A stretch of DNA of 64,000 nt from Zhihengliuella sp. (GCF_031178195.1 NZ_JAPSJL010000003.1:248001-312000), one strand, 5' to 3'; shown: positions 32,643 to 42,772, numbered from the stretch's first letter. Numbers and translations are program-made. Notes: a model not told the origin generated them from the sequence alone.

Positions 32643-32885
32643 CTACTCGGCGGCGTCGGAGTCCGCGGCGACGACGATCCGCTGGCCGGCGACGTCCACC
32701 GTGTCCCCGGGGCGGACCTGGCGGCCCCGGCGGGTCTCGACTTCGCCGTTGACCAGGACGTGCCCGTCCTCGATCACGCTCTTGGCCTCCACCCCGTCCT
32801 CGACGAGGCTGGCGAGCTTGAGCAGCTGCCCCAGGCGGATGGATTCGTCGCGGAGGGAGATCACTGCGGGCTCGTTGTCGGTCAT
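32643..32885 (-). CDS. S4-domain RNA-binding protein (YbcJ-like)
   Basis: An 80-aa protein that is almost entirely an S4 domain: IRLGQLLKLASLVEDGVEAK, then GHVLVNGEVETRRGRQVRPG. Such stand-alone S4 proteins bind RNA, often rRNA or stalled ribosomal complexes. The start is the ATG at 32885; only 17 nt separate it from the divergent transporter, so promoters overlap (TATACA at 32888-32893). Confidence 0.85.
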   Translation of the reverse strand: MTDNEPAVISLRDESIRLGQLLKLASLVEDGVEAKSVIEDGHVLVNGEVETRRGRQVRPGDTVDVAGQRIVVAADSDAAE

Positions 32886-32902
32886 GGCTATACAGTGTAG
32901 GC

Positions 32903-33880
32903 GTGCCGAACGAACCGAGACCGACCGTCCGTGCACTGCCGCTGCCCCTCGGGGTCGCCGCCGCCCTCGTCGCCGGTGCGGCCATGCCCGTCCAGGGCCG
33001 CGTCAACGGCGCGCTGGCCACCGAGATCGGCAGCGGGCTGGGCGCCGCCGTCGTCTCCTTCGGCACCGGACTGATCGTCCTCGCCGTGGTGGTGGCCTCG
33101 ACCCGGCTGGGGCGCCGCGGGCTCCGGGACATGCCCGGCCACGTGCGCAACGGCGACTTCCCCTGGTGGTACATGCTCGCCGGCCTCGGCGGCGCCTACT
33201 TCGTCCTCGGCCAGGGCCTCGCGGTCACGCTGCTCGGCGTCGCGCTCTTCACCGTCGCGAACGTCGCGGGCCAGATCCTCTCCGGCATCGTCGCCGACCG
33301 GATCGGCTTCGGTCCCGGCGGCCCGCGCCCCGTGAGCAGCGAGCGCTTCGTCGGCGCGATGCTCGCACTCGCCGGAGTGGTCTGGGCGGTCTGGCCCACG
33401 CTGAGCGGCGCCGGCGTCTCGTGGGCGACCGTCGGTCCGATGCTGCTGCCGCTGAGCGCGGGCGTCCTGACCGGATTCCAGCAGGCCATGAACGGCACGC
33501 AGACGCGCTACTACGGCAACCCGCTGCCGGCGACCTTCTTCAACTTCGCGGTCGGGTCCGCGGCGCTGGGGGCGGCATTCCTCGCCGCGCTGCCGTTCAC
33601 CGGTGCCCCGGCGCCGCTCCCTTCCGACTGGTGGATGTACACGGGCGGACTGCTCGGCATCGTGTTCATCGCCGCCGGAGCCGTGCTGGTGCGCTGGTTC
33701 GGGGTGCTCGTCACCAGCCTGGGCCTGATCGCCGGCCAGCTCGCGGGGTCGCTGGCGATGGACCTCGTCGCGCCCGTCGCCGGGGCCCGGATGGACCTCG
33801 CGACCGTGCTCGGGACGGCACTGGCCCTGATCGCCGTCGTCGTCGCCTCCGCGCCCAGGGCGGGACTGCGTTTCCGCTAG
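32903..33880 (+). CDS. DMT-superfamily transporter (YdcZ/DUF606-like)
   Basis: A 325-aa protein with ten predicted membrane helices in two related halves. PVQGRVNGALATEIGSGLGA and GFQQAMNGTQTRYYGNPLPA are the repeated QxxxN...L/P motifs typical of DUF606 transporters. The GTG at 32903 is only a few bases after TATACAGTGTAGG, so the transcript may be leaderless. The substrate is unknown. Confidence 0.85.
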   Translation: MPNEPRPTVRALPLPLGVAAALVAGAAMPVQGRVNGALATEIGSGLGAAVVSFGTGLIVLAVVVASTRLGRRGLRDMPGHVRNGDFPWWYMLAGLGGAYFVLGQGLAVTLLGVALFTVANVAGQILSGIVADRIGFGPGGPRPVSSERFVGAMLALAGVVWAVWPTLSGAGVSWATVGPMLLPLSAGVLTGFQQAMNGTQTRYYGNPLPATFFNFAVGSAALGAAFLAALPFTGAPAPLPSDWWMYTGGLLGIVFIAAGAVLVRWFGVLVTSLGLIAGQLAGSLAMDLVAPVAGARMDLATVLGTALALIAVVVASAPRAGLRFR

Positions 33881-33947
33881 GGTGGTCTCTCGTATTGTTC
33901 CCATCGCGGACCGCAACCAGCGGCCACGCAGGTAATGGAGTTGAAGA

Positions 33948-35333
33948 ATGGCACCGCAGTCCAAGCTCGATCAGGTCATCTCCCTCGCCAAGCGGCGCGG
34001 CTTCGTCTTCCAGGCCGGTGAGATCTACGGGGGCTCCCGCTCCGCCTGGGACTACGGGCCCCTCGGCACCGAGCTGAAGGACAACATCAAGCGCGAGTGG
34101 TGGCAGCACTTCGTCCGCGGCCGCGAGGACATGGTGGGCCTGGACTCCTCGATCATCCTGCCCAAGGCCGTCTGGGAGGCCTCCGGCCACGTCGCGACCT
34201 TCACCGACCCCCTGGTCGAGTGCACGCAGTGCCACAAGCGCCACCGCGAGGACCACCTGATCGAGGCCTTCGTGGAGAAAAAGGGACGCCAGCCGAAGGA
34301 CGGCATGAGCGAGATCGCCTGCCCCGACTGCGGCACCAAGGGCCAGTTCACCGAGCCCCAGCTGTTCTCCGGCCTCGTCAAAACCTATCTCGGCCCGGTG
34401 GACAGCGAGACCGGCCTGCACTTCATGCGCCCGGAGACCGCCCAGGGCATCTTCGTGAACTTCAACAACGTGGTCAACGCGGCCCGCAAGAAGCCGCCGT
34501 TCGGCATCGGCCAGATCGGCAAGGCGTTCCGCAACGAGATCACCCCGGGCAACTTCATCTTCCGGACCCGCGAGTTCGAGCAGATGGAGATCGAGTTCTT
34601 CACCGCACCCGAGGACGCGGACCACTGGTTCAAGGACTGGGTGGAGACCTGCTGGGACTGGTTCATCGACCTGGGCATCGACCCGGAGAACATGCGCCGC
34701 TTCGACGTCCCCGAGGACGAGCGCGCCCACTACTCCGCCGGGACCATCGACTTCGAGTACCGCTTCGGCTTCCAGGGCTCCGAGTGGGGCGAGCTGATGG
34801 GCGTCGCGAACCGGACCGACTACGACCTGTCCTCCCACAAGGAGGCCTCCGGCGTCGACCTCTCCTACTTCAACCAGGCCACGGGGGAGCGCTACGTCCC
34901 CTACGTGATCGAGCCGTCCTTCGGCCTCACGCGCTCGATGATGGCCTTCCTCGTGGACGCCTACACCGAGGACGAGGCCCCCAACTCCAAGGGCGGCGTC
35001 GACAAGCGCACGGTCCTGAAGCTGGACCCGCGCCTGGCCCCGGTGAAGGCCGCCGTCCTGCCGCTGTCCCGCAACGAGCAGCTCTCGCCGAAAGCGCGCG
35101 AGCTCGCCGCCGAGCTGCGCAGGAACTGGAACATCGACTTCGACGACGCCGGGGCGATCGGCCGCCGCTACCGCCGCCAGGACGAGATCGGCACGCCGTT
35201 CTGCATCACCGTGGACTTCGACACCCTCGAGGACCAGGCCGTCACGATCCGCGAGCGCGACACGATGGCCCAGGAGCGCGTCGCCCTCGACCAGGTGAGG
35301 ACCTACCTGGCCGCCCGTCTGCTGGGAGCCTGA
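33948..35333 (+). CDS. glyS: Glycyl-tRNA synthetase, dimeric class II
   Basis: A 461-aa synthetase of the homodimeric (archaeal/eukaryotic-like) type used by actinobacteria. Motif 1 region is [22 protein letters not shown], then RPETAQGIF and [21 protein letters not shown] (motif 2), [10 protein letters not shown] (motif 3) and a C-terminal anticodon-binding domain. Four cysteines (CTQCHKRH..., CPDCG) form a small zinc module. ATG with AATGGAGTTG upstream. Essential gene with its own leader. Confidence 0.97.
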   Translation: MAPQSKLDQVISLAKRRGFVFQAGEIYGGSRSAWDYGPLGTELKDNIKREWWQHFVRGREDMVGLDSSIILPKAVWEASGHVATFTDPLVECTQCHKRHREDHLIEAFVEKKGRQPKDGMSEIACPDCGTKGQFTEPQLFSGLVKTYLGPVDSETGLHFMRPETAQGIFVNFNNVVNAARKKPPFGIGQIGKAFRNEITPGNFIFRTREFEQMEIEFFTAPEDADHWFKDWVETCWDWFIDLGIDPENMRRFDVPEDERAHYSAGTIDFEYRFGFQGSEWGELMGVANRTDYDLSSHKEASGVDLSYFNQATGERYVPYVIEPSFGLTRSMMAFLVDAYTEDEAPNSKGGVDKRTVLKLDPRLAPVKAAVLPLSRNEQLSPKARELAAELRRNWNIDFDDAGAIGRRYRRQDEIGTPFCITVDFDTLEDQAVTIRERDTMAQERVALDQVRTYLAARLLGA

Positions 35334-35335
35334 TC

Positions 35336-36259
35336 ATGACCGCGCCGACCGAGTACACGTTCCGGCCCTGGCAGGAGGGCGACGACCTGGCCCTGCTGCA
35401 GGTCTGGGGCGACCCGTCCACACCGCAGGCGCACCTGGACCGCACGATGCTGCGCGCCAACAGCGACAAGCCGTGGGCGCGCACGCTCGTCGCCGAGGAC
35501 CAGGGCGTCCCGGTGGCGGCCGCCACCGTCTTCGAGTCCTCGCTGCACCCCGACCGGCTGTGGCTCTACGTGGAGGTCGCGCGGGACCACCGGGGCCGCG
35601 GTCTGGCCACCGAGCTGGTGCGCCGCCTGCGCGAGGAGCAGGCGCCGTCGGGCGTGACCGCGCTGAAGACCCGCTACACCGTGGAGGGCGCCGACGCCGA
35701 CGCGTCCTCCGGCTTCGCCGCCTCGATCGGGCAGGAGCGCATCATGCGCTCGCGCGCCGTCGTCGTCGAGCCGGGGGTCCTCAAGCTGCCCCAGTTCGAG
35801 GAGGACGGGCTCACGCTCGAGGAGGCGGCGACCGGCTCCGTCGAGCTGACCCAGGTGGTCGCCGCGTTCTACAACGCGGTCCACGACTGGGACCGCTCCG
35901 AGATGACCCTCGGGCGGGCGCAGACCATGCTGCTCAACGACGCGACGGGCGCCAAGGGCGCCGTCGTCCTCCGGGACAGGCCGCAGAGCGCCGGGGGGAG
36001 GATCCTCTCCTTCGCGATCAGCTACGAGCCGGACCGGGTGGACGCCCCCGCCGACGTGCTCATGGGCTGGGACCCGGAGCTGGATCCCGCCCACGCCAAG
36101 GAGTCGGTCTTCGGGCTTCTGGCCATGCTGGCCCACCAGTACCCGGTGAAGATCGAGGTCGACGACGCCATGGAGCCGCTCAGCGAGATCGTCGACGGGC
36201 TCATCGCCGCGGGCCACGCGACCGTCGTGACCACCACCCACATCGTCGCCACCGACTAG
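35336..36259 (+). CDS. Two-domain GNAT-like acetyltransferase
   Basis: A 307-aa protein that starts 2 nt after glyS, so it is probably coexpressed. The N-terminal GNAT domain is complete (FRPWQEGDDLALLQVWG, LYVEVARDHRGRGLATELVRR). The C-terminal half resembles a second, degenerate GNAT unit (LTQVVAAFYNAVHDW, FGLLAMLAHQYPVKIEVDD) without a clear acetyl-CoA loop. Substrate unknown. Confidence 0.8.
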   Translation: MTAPTEYTFRPWQEGDDLALLQVWGDPSTPQAHLDRTMLRANSDKPWARTLVAEDQGVPVAAATVFESSLHPDRLWLYVEVARDHRGRGLATELVRRLREEQAPSGVTALKTRYTVEGADADASSGFAASIGQERIMRSRAVVVEPGVLKLPQFEEDGLTLEEAATGSVELTQVVAAFYNAVHDWDRSEMTLGRAQTMLLNDATGAKGAVVLRDRPQSAGGRILSFAISYEPDRVDAPADVLMGWDPELDPAHAKESVFGLLAMLAHQYPVKIEVDDAMEPLSEIVDGLIAAGHATVVTTTHIVATD

Positions 36260-36302
36260 CCGGGGCACCGGCACACCGCAGAAGACGAGCCGAGGAGACC
36301 AA

Positions 36303-37622
36303 GTGGGCCACTCCCACGACCACGACACCCCGGTCCTGACCGATCCGGTGCGGCGCCGCCGCGCGCGCATCATCCTCACCGCGATCCTCGTGCCGCTCGC
36401 GCTCCTGACCCTGGTCGGCGCCTGGTTCCTGTGGCCCGACGGCACGGCCGAGAAGATCGAGCTGAACGACCCGTACTCGGCCGCCGCCGGCGTCTCCTTC
36501 GAGTCCGGCACGGTGACCGACCTCCGCGAGGAGACCTGCCCGTCGTCGGGAGACACGGAGGCGGCCGGCGGCGAGGCGCAGCTCTGCCAGGTGGCCTACG
36601 TGGCCCCGGCCGCCGGCGGCAGCCCGGTGCCCGTGGAGGTCCCGCCGGAGATCATCACGGCCGCCGGCGTCGATCCCGGCGACCGCATCAAGTACCTGAA
36701 CCTGACGGAGGCCGTGAGCGGCTCGGCGGCCCCGTACATCTTCGTGGACTTCGTGCGCACGGCCCCCATCCTGCTGCTCGCGGCGCTCTACGCGTTCGTC
36801 GTGGTCGCCGTGGCACGCTGGCGCGGCGCCCGCGCGCTGCTGGGCCTCGTGGGCGCCTACGGCGTCCTGTCCACCTTCATGATCCCGGCACTCGTGGAGG
36901 GCAAGCCCGCGCTGCTCGTGGGCCTGGTCGGCTCGGCGCTGATCATGATCGCGGTGCTGTACTTCGCGCACGGGTTCACCGCCAGGACCACGACGGCGTT
37001 GCTCGGCACGATCTTCGGGCTCGCCGTCACCACGGGACTGGCGGCCTGGGCGACCGGGGCGGTGCACCTCACCGGCGTCGGGGACGACGCCAAGTACACG
37101 CTCGTGAACCAGGTGCCGGAGCTGAGCCTGTCCGGCATCATCCTCTGCGGCCTCCTGGTGGCGGGACTCGGCGTGCTCAACGACGTGACGATCACGCAGT
37201 CCTCGGCCGTCTGGGAGCTCGCCGAGGCCATGCCGCACCGCTCCGCGCGCGACCTCTTCACCTCGGCGATGCGGATCGGCCGCGACCACATCGCCTCGAC
37301 CGTCTACACCATCGCCTTCGCCTACGCGGGCGCCGTCCTGCCGATGCTGATCCTCGTCAGTCTCTACGACCGGGCCCTGCTGGACACCTTCACCTCCGGC
37401 GAGCTGGCCGAGGAGGTCGTGCGCACGCTCGTCGGCTCCATCGGTCTGGTGCTCGCCATCCCCGTGACGACGGCGATCGCCGTCGCCGTCGTCAAGGCCG
37501 TCGGCCCGGGGGACCGGTCCCCGGCCGCCACCCGCGCCCCGGCGGCCTCAGGCCGTCGTCGTGCCGGGAACGTGCCCGACGGCGGGGCACCGACCGCCGT
37601 CGAGCCCGCACCGAGGGCGTAG
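36303..37622 (+). CDS. YibE/F-family membrane protein
   Basis: A 439-aa protein with a His/Asp-rich start (GHSHDHDTPV), one N-terminal helix, an extracytoplasmic domain of about 120 residues and then about seven helices. VLNDVTITQSSAVWEL and ASTVYTIAFAYAGAVLPMLI are family hallmarks. YibE/F proteins are predicted exporters or transport regulators; the function is unproven. The GTG at 36303 is the first start after the previous gene. Confidence 0.85.
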   Translation: MGHSHDHDTPVLTDPVRRRRARIILTAILVPLALLTLVGAWFLWPDGTAEKIELNDPYSAAAGVSFESGTVTDLREETCPSSGDTEAAGGEAQLCQVAYVAPAAGGSPVPVEVPPEIITAAGVDPGDRIKYLNLTEAVSGSAAPYIFVDFVRTAPILLLAALYAFVVVAVARWRGARALLGLVGAYGVLSTFMIPALVEGKPALLVGLVGSALIMIAVLYFAHGFTARTTTALLGTIFGLAVTTGLAAWATGAVHLTGVGDDAKYTLVNQVPELSLSGIILCGLLVAGLGVLNDVTITQSSAVWELAEAMPHRSARDLFTSAMRIGRDHIASTVYTIAFAYAGAVLPMLILVSLYDRALLDTFTSGELAEEVVRTLVGSIGLVLAIPVTTAIAVAVVKAVGPGDRSPAATRAPAASGRRRAGNVPDGGAPTAVEPAPRA

Positions 37623-37934
37623 GGGCCGGCGGAGGCCCCGGGGGTGCTGGCGGAGCTCGCCCGGGTGCTCCGGCCCGGCGGCGGGCTGCTGCTCGGCCTC
37701 TTCGAGGGGACGCCCGGCGAGTCCTTCGAGCACGCGGTCGCCACGGCGTACTGGTGGGACGCGGAGGCGGCGGGGGCTGCCCTGGACGAGGCGGGCCTCG
37801 ACGTCCTCGGAGTCGAGCGGCGGACGGAGCCGGGTGCGAGGCCGCATCTGGCGGTCGAGGCCCGCCGGCGGGTGCACGGCCTGTCCCCACAGGGAGAGGA
37901 GGGGCGGGCGACGATTTGCCCGGGCTTGCGATAA
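37623..37934 (+). pseudogene. C-terminal remnant of a SAM-dependent methyltransferase
   Basis: The frame that opens directly after the YibE/F stop encodes LAELARVLRPGGGLLLGLFE and then AATAYWW-type residues (ATAYWWDAEAAGAALDEAGL), which is the last third of a class I methyltransferase (motif post-III to the end). The SAM-binding half is missing. The only start (GTG at 37644) would give a 96-aa piece without a cofactor site. The 5' part was probably lost in a deletion that brought yibE/F and dusB together. Confidence 0.6.
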
Positions 37935-37941
37935 TGGGCTA

Positions 37942-39195
37942 GTGACCGTGACAGCTTCCCCCACCCAGACCGCGCAGACGACGCCCACCCACGCAGCAGC
38001 CCCGGCGACCGGGGCCGCACCGGCGGGGGACGCCGCCGTGCCCACCCGACTGGAACTGCCGCCGCTGCAGCTGGGCAGGCTGACGGTGGACGTGCCCGTG
38101 GTGCTGGCGCCGATGGCCGGCATCACCAACAAGGCCTTCCGTCGGCTCTGCCGCGAGTACGGCGGGGGCCTCTACGTCACCGAGATGGTGACGTCGCGCG
38201 CCCTGGTCGAGCGCAACGAGAAGTCGATGCGGATCATCTCCCACGATCCCGACGAGGACGTCCGCTCCGTCCAGCTCTACGGGGTCGAGCCCCAGACCGT
38301 CGGCGCGGCCGTGCGCCTGCTCGTCGAGGAGGACCGCGCGGACCACATCGACCTGAACTTCGGCTGCCCGGTCCCCAAGGTGACCCGCAAGGGCGGCGGC
38401 TCGGCCCTGCCCTGGAAGACGGACCTCTTCCGCGCCATCATCAAGTCCGCGACGGACGAGGCCGCCAAGGGTGGCATCCCGCTGACCATCAAGATGCGCA
38501 AGGGCGTCACCGAGGACCACCTGACCGCCCTCGACGCCGGGCGGATCGCCCGCGACCACGGGGTGGCCGCCGTGACCCTGCACGGCCGGACCACCGGCCA
38601 GTTCTACTCCGGCCAGGCCGACTGGGCCGCCATCAAGGAGCTGCGCGACGCGCTCCCGGACGTGCCGGTGCTGGGCAACGGCGACATCTGGACGGCCGAG
38701 GACGCGATCCGCATGGTCCGCGAGACCGGGGTCGACGGCGTCGTCATCGGGCGCGGCTGCCAGGGCCGTCCGTGGCTGTTCGGCGACCTGCAGGCCGCGT
38801 TCGAGGGCAGCGACAAGCGCTACCGGCCGACGCTGGGCGAGGTCGGCGCGACGTTCTACCGCCACGCCGAGCTGCTGATCGACTACTTCGGCAACGAGGA
38901 GCAGGCGCTGCGCGACATCCGCAAGCACGTCGCCTGGTACTTCAAGGGCTACCAGGTCGGCGGGGAGCTCCGCGCGGCGATGGCGACCGTCGGGACGCTC
39001 GAGCAGCTCCGGGAGCTGCTGGACCGGCTCGACCCCGAGGCGGGGTACCCGGGGGCCGACGCCGAGGGCCCGCGTGGTCGCGCCGGAACGCCGAAGCGGC
39101 CGGCGCTGCCCGACGGCTGGCTCGACTCGCGGGAGCTCTCGCCGCTGCACCAGTCGATGATCGCCGCCGCCGAGTCCGATGTCTCGGGCGGCTGA
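37942..39195 (+). CDS. dusB: tRNA-dihydrouridine synthase (DusB-like)
   Basis: A 417-aa FMN enzyme that reduces uridines of the tRNA D-loop. Signatures: VVLAPMAGITNKAFRRLCRE, NFGCPVPKVTRKGGG with the catalytic Cys, LHGRTTGQFYSG and GNGDIWTAEDA, and the C-terminal helical domain. GTG at 37942 lies 7 nt after a GATAAT (37930-37935), so the message may be leaderless. A 35-residue Ala/Thr/Pro-rich N-terminus precedes the barrel. dgt starts 3 nt after the stop. Confidence 0.94.
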   Translation: MTVTASPTQTAQTTPTHAAAPATGAAPAGDAAVPTRLELPPLQLGRLTVDVPVVLAPMAGITNKAFRRLCREYGGGLYVTEMVTSRALVERNEKSMRIISHDPDEDVRSVQLYGVEPQTVGAAVRLLVEEDRADHIDLNFGCPVPKVTRKGGGSALPWKTDLFRAIIKSATDEAAKGGIPLTIKMRKGVTEDHLTALDAGRIARDHGVAAVTLHGRTTGQFYSGQADWAAIKELRDALPDVPVLGNGDIWTAEDAIRMVRETGVDGVVIGRGCQGRPWLFGDLQAAFEGSDKRYRPTLGEVGATFYRHAELLIDYFGNEEQALRDIRKHVAWYFKGYQVGGELRAAMATVGTLEQLRELLDRLDPEAGYPGADAEGPRGRAGTPKRPALPDGWLDSRELSPLHQSMIAAAESDVSGG

Positions 39196-39198
39196 GCC

Positions 39199-40515
39199 AT
39201 GGCAGACCCGCACCAGCGCCCCGTCCCCGGCTACGAGCCGTACGACCAGGAACGGTGGGTCCCCGAGCCGCCGAAGAAGTCCTACCGGACGAGCTTCGAG
39301 CGGGACCGGGCCCGCGTCCTGCACTCCTCGGCGCTCCGCCGGCTCGGCGCCAAGACCCAGGTGGTCGCCCCCTACTCCGACGACTTCGTCCGGACGCGCC
39401 TGACGCACTCGCTCGAGGTGGCGCAGGTCGGTCGCGAGCTGGGCGCCACGCTGGGCTGCGACCCCGACGTCGTCGACACCGCCTGCCTCGCCCACGACCT
39501 CGGGCACCCTCCGTTCGGGCACAACGGGGAGAAGGAGCTCGACCGGCTCGCCGCCGGCATCGGTGGGTTCGAGGGCAACGCCCAGACGCTGCGCCTGCTG
39601 ACCCGGCTCGAGACCAAGACGTTCCGCCACAACGGGGGCTCCGCCGGGTTGAACCTGACCCGCGCGTCGCTCGACGCCGCCTGCAAGTACCCGTGGACGC
39701 GCGAGGACGCGCCGATGCGGAACGGGAAGAAGACCCGGAAGTTCGGGGTCTATGCCGAGGATCTTCCCGTCTTCGAGTGGCTGCGCGCCGGCGGAGAGGA
39801 CGAGAACCTCCGGCCCGGCCCTGGTCAGACCTGCATCGAGGCGCAGGTCATGGACCTCGCGGACGACATCTCCTATTCCGTGCACGACGTCGAGGACGCG
39901 ATCGTCGCCGGTCGCTTCCAGCTGCGCTGGATCCAGGGTCGCGACCACCGCGACCGCGTCATCGAGTACACGCGGCGCTGGTACCTCCCGGGCGTCGACG
40001 ACGCCACCATCGACGCGGCGCTGCGCCGGCTCGAGGCGACGGAGGAGTGGGTGCCGGTCGCCAACGGATCCCGGCGCTCCATGGCGGCCCTGAAGGACAT
40101 GACCAGCCAGTTCATCGGGCGCTTCTGCCAGGCCGCGCTGGATGCCACGCGCGCCGAGTACGGCACGGACCCCCTCACCCGGTTCAACGGCCGGCTGATC
40201 GTGCCCGAGGAGACCGAGCACGAGATCGCGGCGATGAAGGGCCTGGCCACCGCCTACGTCATGACGAGCGACGAGCGGCAGCCGGTCTACGCGCGCCAGC
40301 GGGAGGTCCTCTCCGATCTGGTGGCGCTGCTCACGGAGACCGGCGACCAGTACCTGGAGCCCATGTTCGCCTCGGACTGGAACGACGCACGCGACGACGC
40401 GGGCCGTCTGCGGGCCGTCATCGACCAGGTCGCATCCTTGACGGACTCGTCCGCGATCGAGTGGCACCGCACCCTCGTGCAGGGGGAGTCCTTCCGCGCC
40501 GAGCTCGTGCTCTGA
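39199..40515 (+). CDS. dgt: Deoxyguanosinetriphosphate triphosphohydrolase
   Basis: A 438-aa HD-domain enzyme that releases triphosphate from dGTP and related dNTPs, tuning nucleotide pools; some relatives restrict phage. Motifs: RVLHSSALRRLGAKTQV, the metal ligands in RLTHSLEVAQVGRE, AHDLGHPPFGHNGE and the later Asp in MDLADDISYSVHDVED. It lies between dusB and dnaG, an arrangement known in Actinobacteria. Confidence 0.94.
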   Translation: MADPHQRPVPGYEPYDQERWVPEPPKKSYRTSFERDRARVLHSSALRRLGAKTQVVAPYSDDFVRTRLTHSLEVAQVGRELGATLGCDPDVVDTACLAHDLGHPPFGHNGEKELDRLAAGIGGFEGNAQTLRLLTRLETKTFRHNGGSAGLNLTRASLDAACKYPWTREDAPMRNGKKTRKFGVYAEDLPVFEWLRAGGEDENLRPGPGQTCIEAQVMDLADDISYSVHDVEDAIVAGRFQLRWIQGRDHRDRVIEYTRRWYLPGVDDATIDAALRRLEATEEWVPVANGSRRSMAALKDMTSQFIGRFCQAALDATRAEYGTDPLTRFNGRLIVPEETEHEIAAMKGLATAYVMTSDERQPVYARQREVLSDLVALLTETGDQYLEPMFASDWNDARDDAGRLRAVIDQVASLTDSSAIEWHRTLVQGESFRAELVL

Positions 40516-40567
40516 GGGCCTGTGGACGAGTGAGGCCCGGCCCGTCGCCGGGCACTATCCTGTAGGC

Positions 40568-42592
40568 ATGGCCGGCCTGATCAAACGCGAAGACATCGAC
40601 GAGGTGCGCGCCCGGACCGACCTCAAGGAAGTCGTCGAGGGGTACGTGACCCTGCGCAGCGCCGGCGTCGGCTCCTTCAAGGGACTCTGCCCCTTCCACG
40701 ACGAGCGCAGCCCGTCCTTCCACGTCCGGCCCCAGGTGGGCACCTTCCACTGCTTCGGCTGCGGGGAGTCCGGCGACGTCATCTCCTTCATCCAGAAGAT
40801 GGACCACACGACGTTCACGGAGACCGTCGAGCAGCTCGCCGCCCGCATCGGCTTCGAGCTCCACTACGAGGACGGCGGGCACGGCCCGAGCCGTCAGGAG
40901 GTCGGACGGCGCCAGCGGCTGCTGGACGCGCACAAGATCGCCGAGGAGTTCTTCCGGCACCAGCTCGGCAGCCCGGAGGCGCAGATCGCCCGCGACTTCC
41001 TGACCGGGCGCGGCTTCGACCAGGCGGCCGCGGAGAAGTTCGGCGTCGGGTACGCGCCCCAAGGGTGGGACGCGCTCCTGAAACACCTGCGCGCCAAGGG
41101 ATTCCGCGACGACGAGCTGAACCTCACGGGCATGTTCTCCGAGGGACAGCGCGGCATCTACGACCGGTTCCGCGGGCGCCTCATCTGGCCGATCCGGGAC
41201 CTCACGTCCGCCACGATCGGGTTCGGCGCCCGCAAGCTGTACGAGGACGACAAGGGTCCGAAGTACCTGAACACGCCGGAGACCCAGCTCTACAAGAAGT
41301 CGCAGGTGCTCTACGGCGTCGACCTGGCCAAGCGCGAGATCACGCGGAACCGCCAGCTCGTCGTCGTCGAGGGCTACACGGACGTCATGGCGTGCCACCT
41401 CTCCGGCGTGGGCACCGCCGTCGCGACCTGCGGCACGGCGTTCGGGGCGGACCACATCAAGATCGCCCGCCGGCTCCTGCAGGACGACGGCACCGGCGGC
41501 GAGGTCGTCTTCACGTTCGACGGCGACGAGGCCGGCCAGAAGGCCGCGCTGCGCGCCTTCGACGAGGACCAGCGGTTCATCGCCCAGACCTACGTGTCGG
41601 TCGAGCCGACCGGCGCGGACCCGTGCGACCTCCGCCAGCAGCGCGGCCCCGAGGCCGTGCGCGAGCTCATCGCCTCCAAGCGACCCCTCTTCGAGTTCGC
41701 GATCCGGGCGAGCCTGAAGAAGTACGACCTCGATACCGTGGAGGGGCGCGTGCAGGCGCTGCGCGCGACCGCTCCGATCGTGGCCGAGATCCGCGATCCG
41801 GCCATGCGGCCCGCCTACGCCCGCGAGCTCTCCGGGTGGCTCGGCATGGACATCGACGACGTGACCCGCTCCGTGGCCGCCGCCGGCAAGCGGTCCCGTG
41901 CGGGGGGTCGCGGCGGGGCCGGAGACGCCACGTCGACGCGCGGCGGCCGCGACCGGTCCGACTCCGACCGCACCCACCCGGACCGCGGGGGCCAGGGGTA
42001 CGGTCCGGCGTCGCAGGAACGACCCGGCCAGCAGCAGGGCCGACACGCGGCCCGGCAGGGCTACGCGGCGCAGGACGAGCAGTACGCCGACGGGAGTGGA
42101 GCGGAGCCGGGTCCCCGGTACGAGATGCCTGATCCGCGCGATCCCGTGACACGGATGGAGCGCGAATCCCTCGAGGTCGTGCTCCAGCAGCCGGCCATGC
42201 TCACGCCGGACCAATGGCAGGCCTTCTACGAGGCCCGCTTCCTCGCGCCCGCGCATGCGGCCATCCATGCCGCGATCCGCGCGGCCGGTGCCTCCGGGGT
42301 CTCGCCCTCGCAGTGGGTCGAGGCGGTCCGGCAGGAGGTTCCCGAGCCGCTGCGGCCGCTCGTGTCCGAGCTGGCCGTCATCCCCCTGCCCGCGCACTCG
42401 GCCGAGGCCCTCGCCCGGTACTGCCGCGACATCATGAACCGGCTCTTCGAGCTGCAGATCACCCACCTGAAGGCCGAGAAGATCGGCCAGTTGCAGCGGA
42501 TGGACCCCGCCTCCGCGCCGGAGGAGTTCCAGCGGATCAACCGAGAGCTCATGGAGCTCGAGCTGCAGCGGCGCGCCCTGCGCGAGGACTGA
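40568..42592 (+). CDS. dnaG: DNA primase
   Basis: Makes RNA primers for replication; 674 aa. The N-terminal CHC2 zinc finger (CPFHDERSPSFHV...FHCFGCGESGD), the TOPRIM catalytic core (VVVEGYTDVMACH, FDGDEAGQKAALRAF) and a C-terminal helicase-binding domain are all present. A Gly/Arg/Gln-rich linker of about 90 residues separates core and C-terminus. TATCCT (40557-40562) close to the ATG is a possible -10. Confidence 0.97.
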   Translation: MAGLIKREDIDEVRARTDLKEVVEGYVTLRSAGVGSFKGLCPFHDERSPSFHVRPQVGTFHCFGCGESGDVISFIQKMDHTTFTETVEQLAARIGFELHYEDGGHGPSRQEVGRRQRLLDAHKIAEEFFRHQLGSPEAQIARDFLTGRGFDQAAAEKFGVGYAPQGWDALLKHLRAKGFRDDELNLTGMFSEGQRGIYDRFRGRLIWPIRDLTSATIGFGARKLYEDDKGPKYLNTPETQLYKKSQVLYGVDLAKREITRNRQLVVVEGYTDVMACHLSGVGTAVATCGTAFGADHIKIARRLLQDDGTGGEVVFTFDGDEAGQKAALRAFDEDQRFIAQTYVSVEPTGADPCDLRQQRGPEAVRELIASKRPLFEFAIRASLKKYDLDTVEGRVQALRATAPIVAEIRDPAMRPAYARELSGWLGMDIDDVTRSVAAAGKRSRAGGRGGAGDATSTRGGRDRSDSDRTHPDRGGQGYGPASQERPGQQQGRHAARQGYAAQDEQYADGSGAEPGPRYEMPDPRDPVTRMERESLEVVLQQPAMLTPDQWQAFYEARFLAPAHAAIHAAIRAAGASGVSPSQWVEAVRQEVPEPLRPLVSELAVIPLPAHSAEALARYCRDIMNRLFELQITHLKAEKIGQLQRMDPASAPEEFQRINRELMELELQRRALRED

Positions 42593-42678
42593 TGCCGCGA
42601 GCCGGGTGGGCTCCGCCACCCTGGACGCCGTGGATTTTCTCCGGCTCGCTCCATCTTGTATAGTCTTATCCGTTGCTT

Positions 42679-42751
42679 TCCCCCGTAGCTCAATTGGCAG
42701 AGCATTCGACTGTTAATCGAAGGGTTACTGGTTCGAGTCCAGTCGGGGGAG
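42679..42751 (+). tRNA. tRNA-Asn (anticodon GTT), copy 1
   Basis: 73-nt cloverleaf: acceptor TCCCCCG/CGGGGGA, D arm GCTCAATTGGCAGAGC, anticodon loop CTGTTAA with GTT, T arm CTGGTTCGAGTCCAG, discriminator G. CCA is encoded (42752-42754). A TATAGT (42659-42664) 15 nt upstream is the likely -10. Confidence 0.97.
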
Positions 42752-42772
42752 CCACGCAACGCAATTGAACAT

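Noticed and set aside
37939..40467. 842-codon minus-strand frame opposite dusB and dgt
   Set aside because: Same artefact; both plus-strand genes are certain.
39199..40515. Dgt as an antiphage dNTPase
   Set aside because: Some relatives deplete dNTPs during infection, but here it sits between dusB and dnaG in a housekeeping order.
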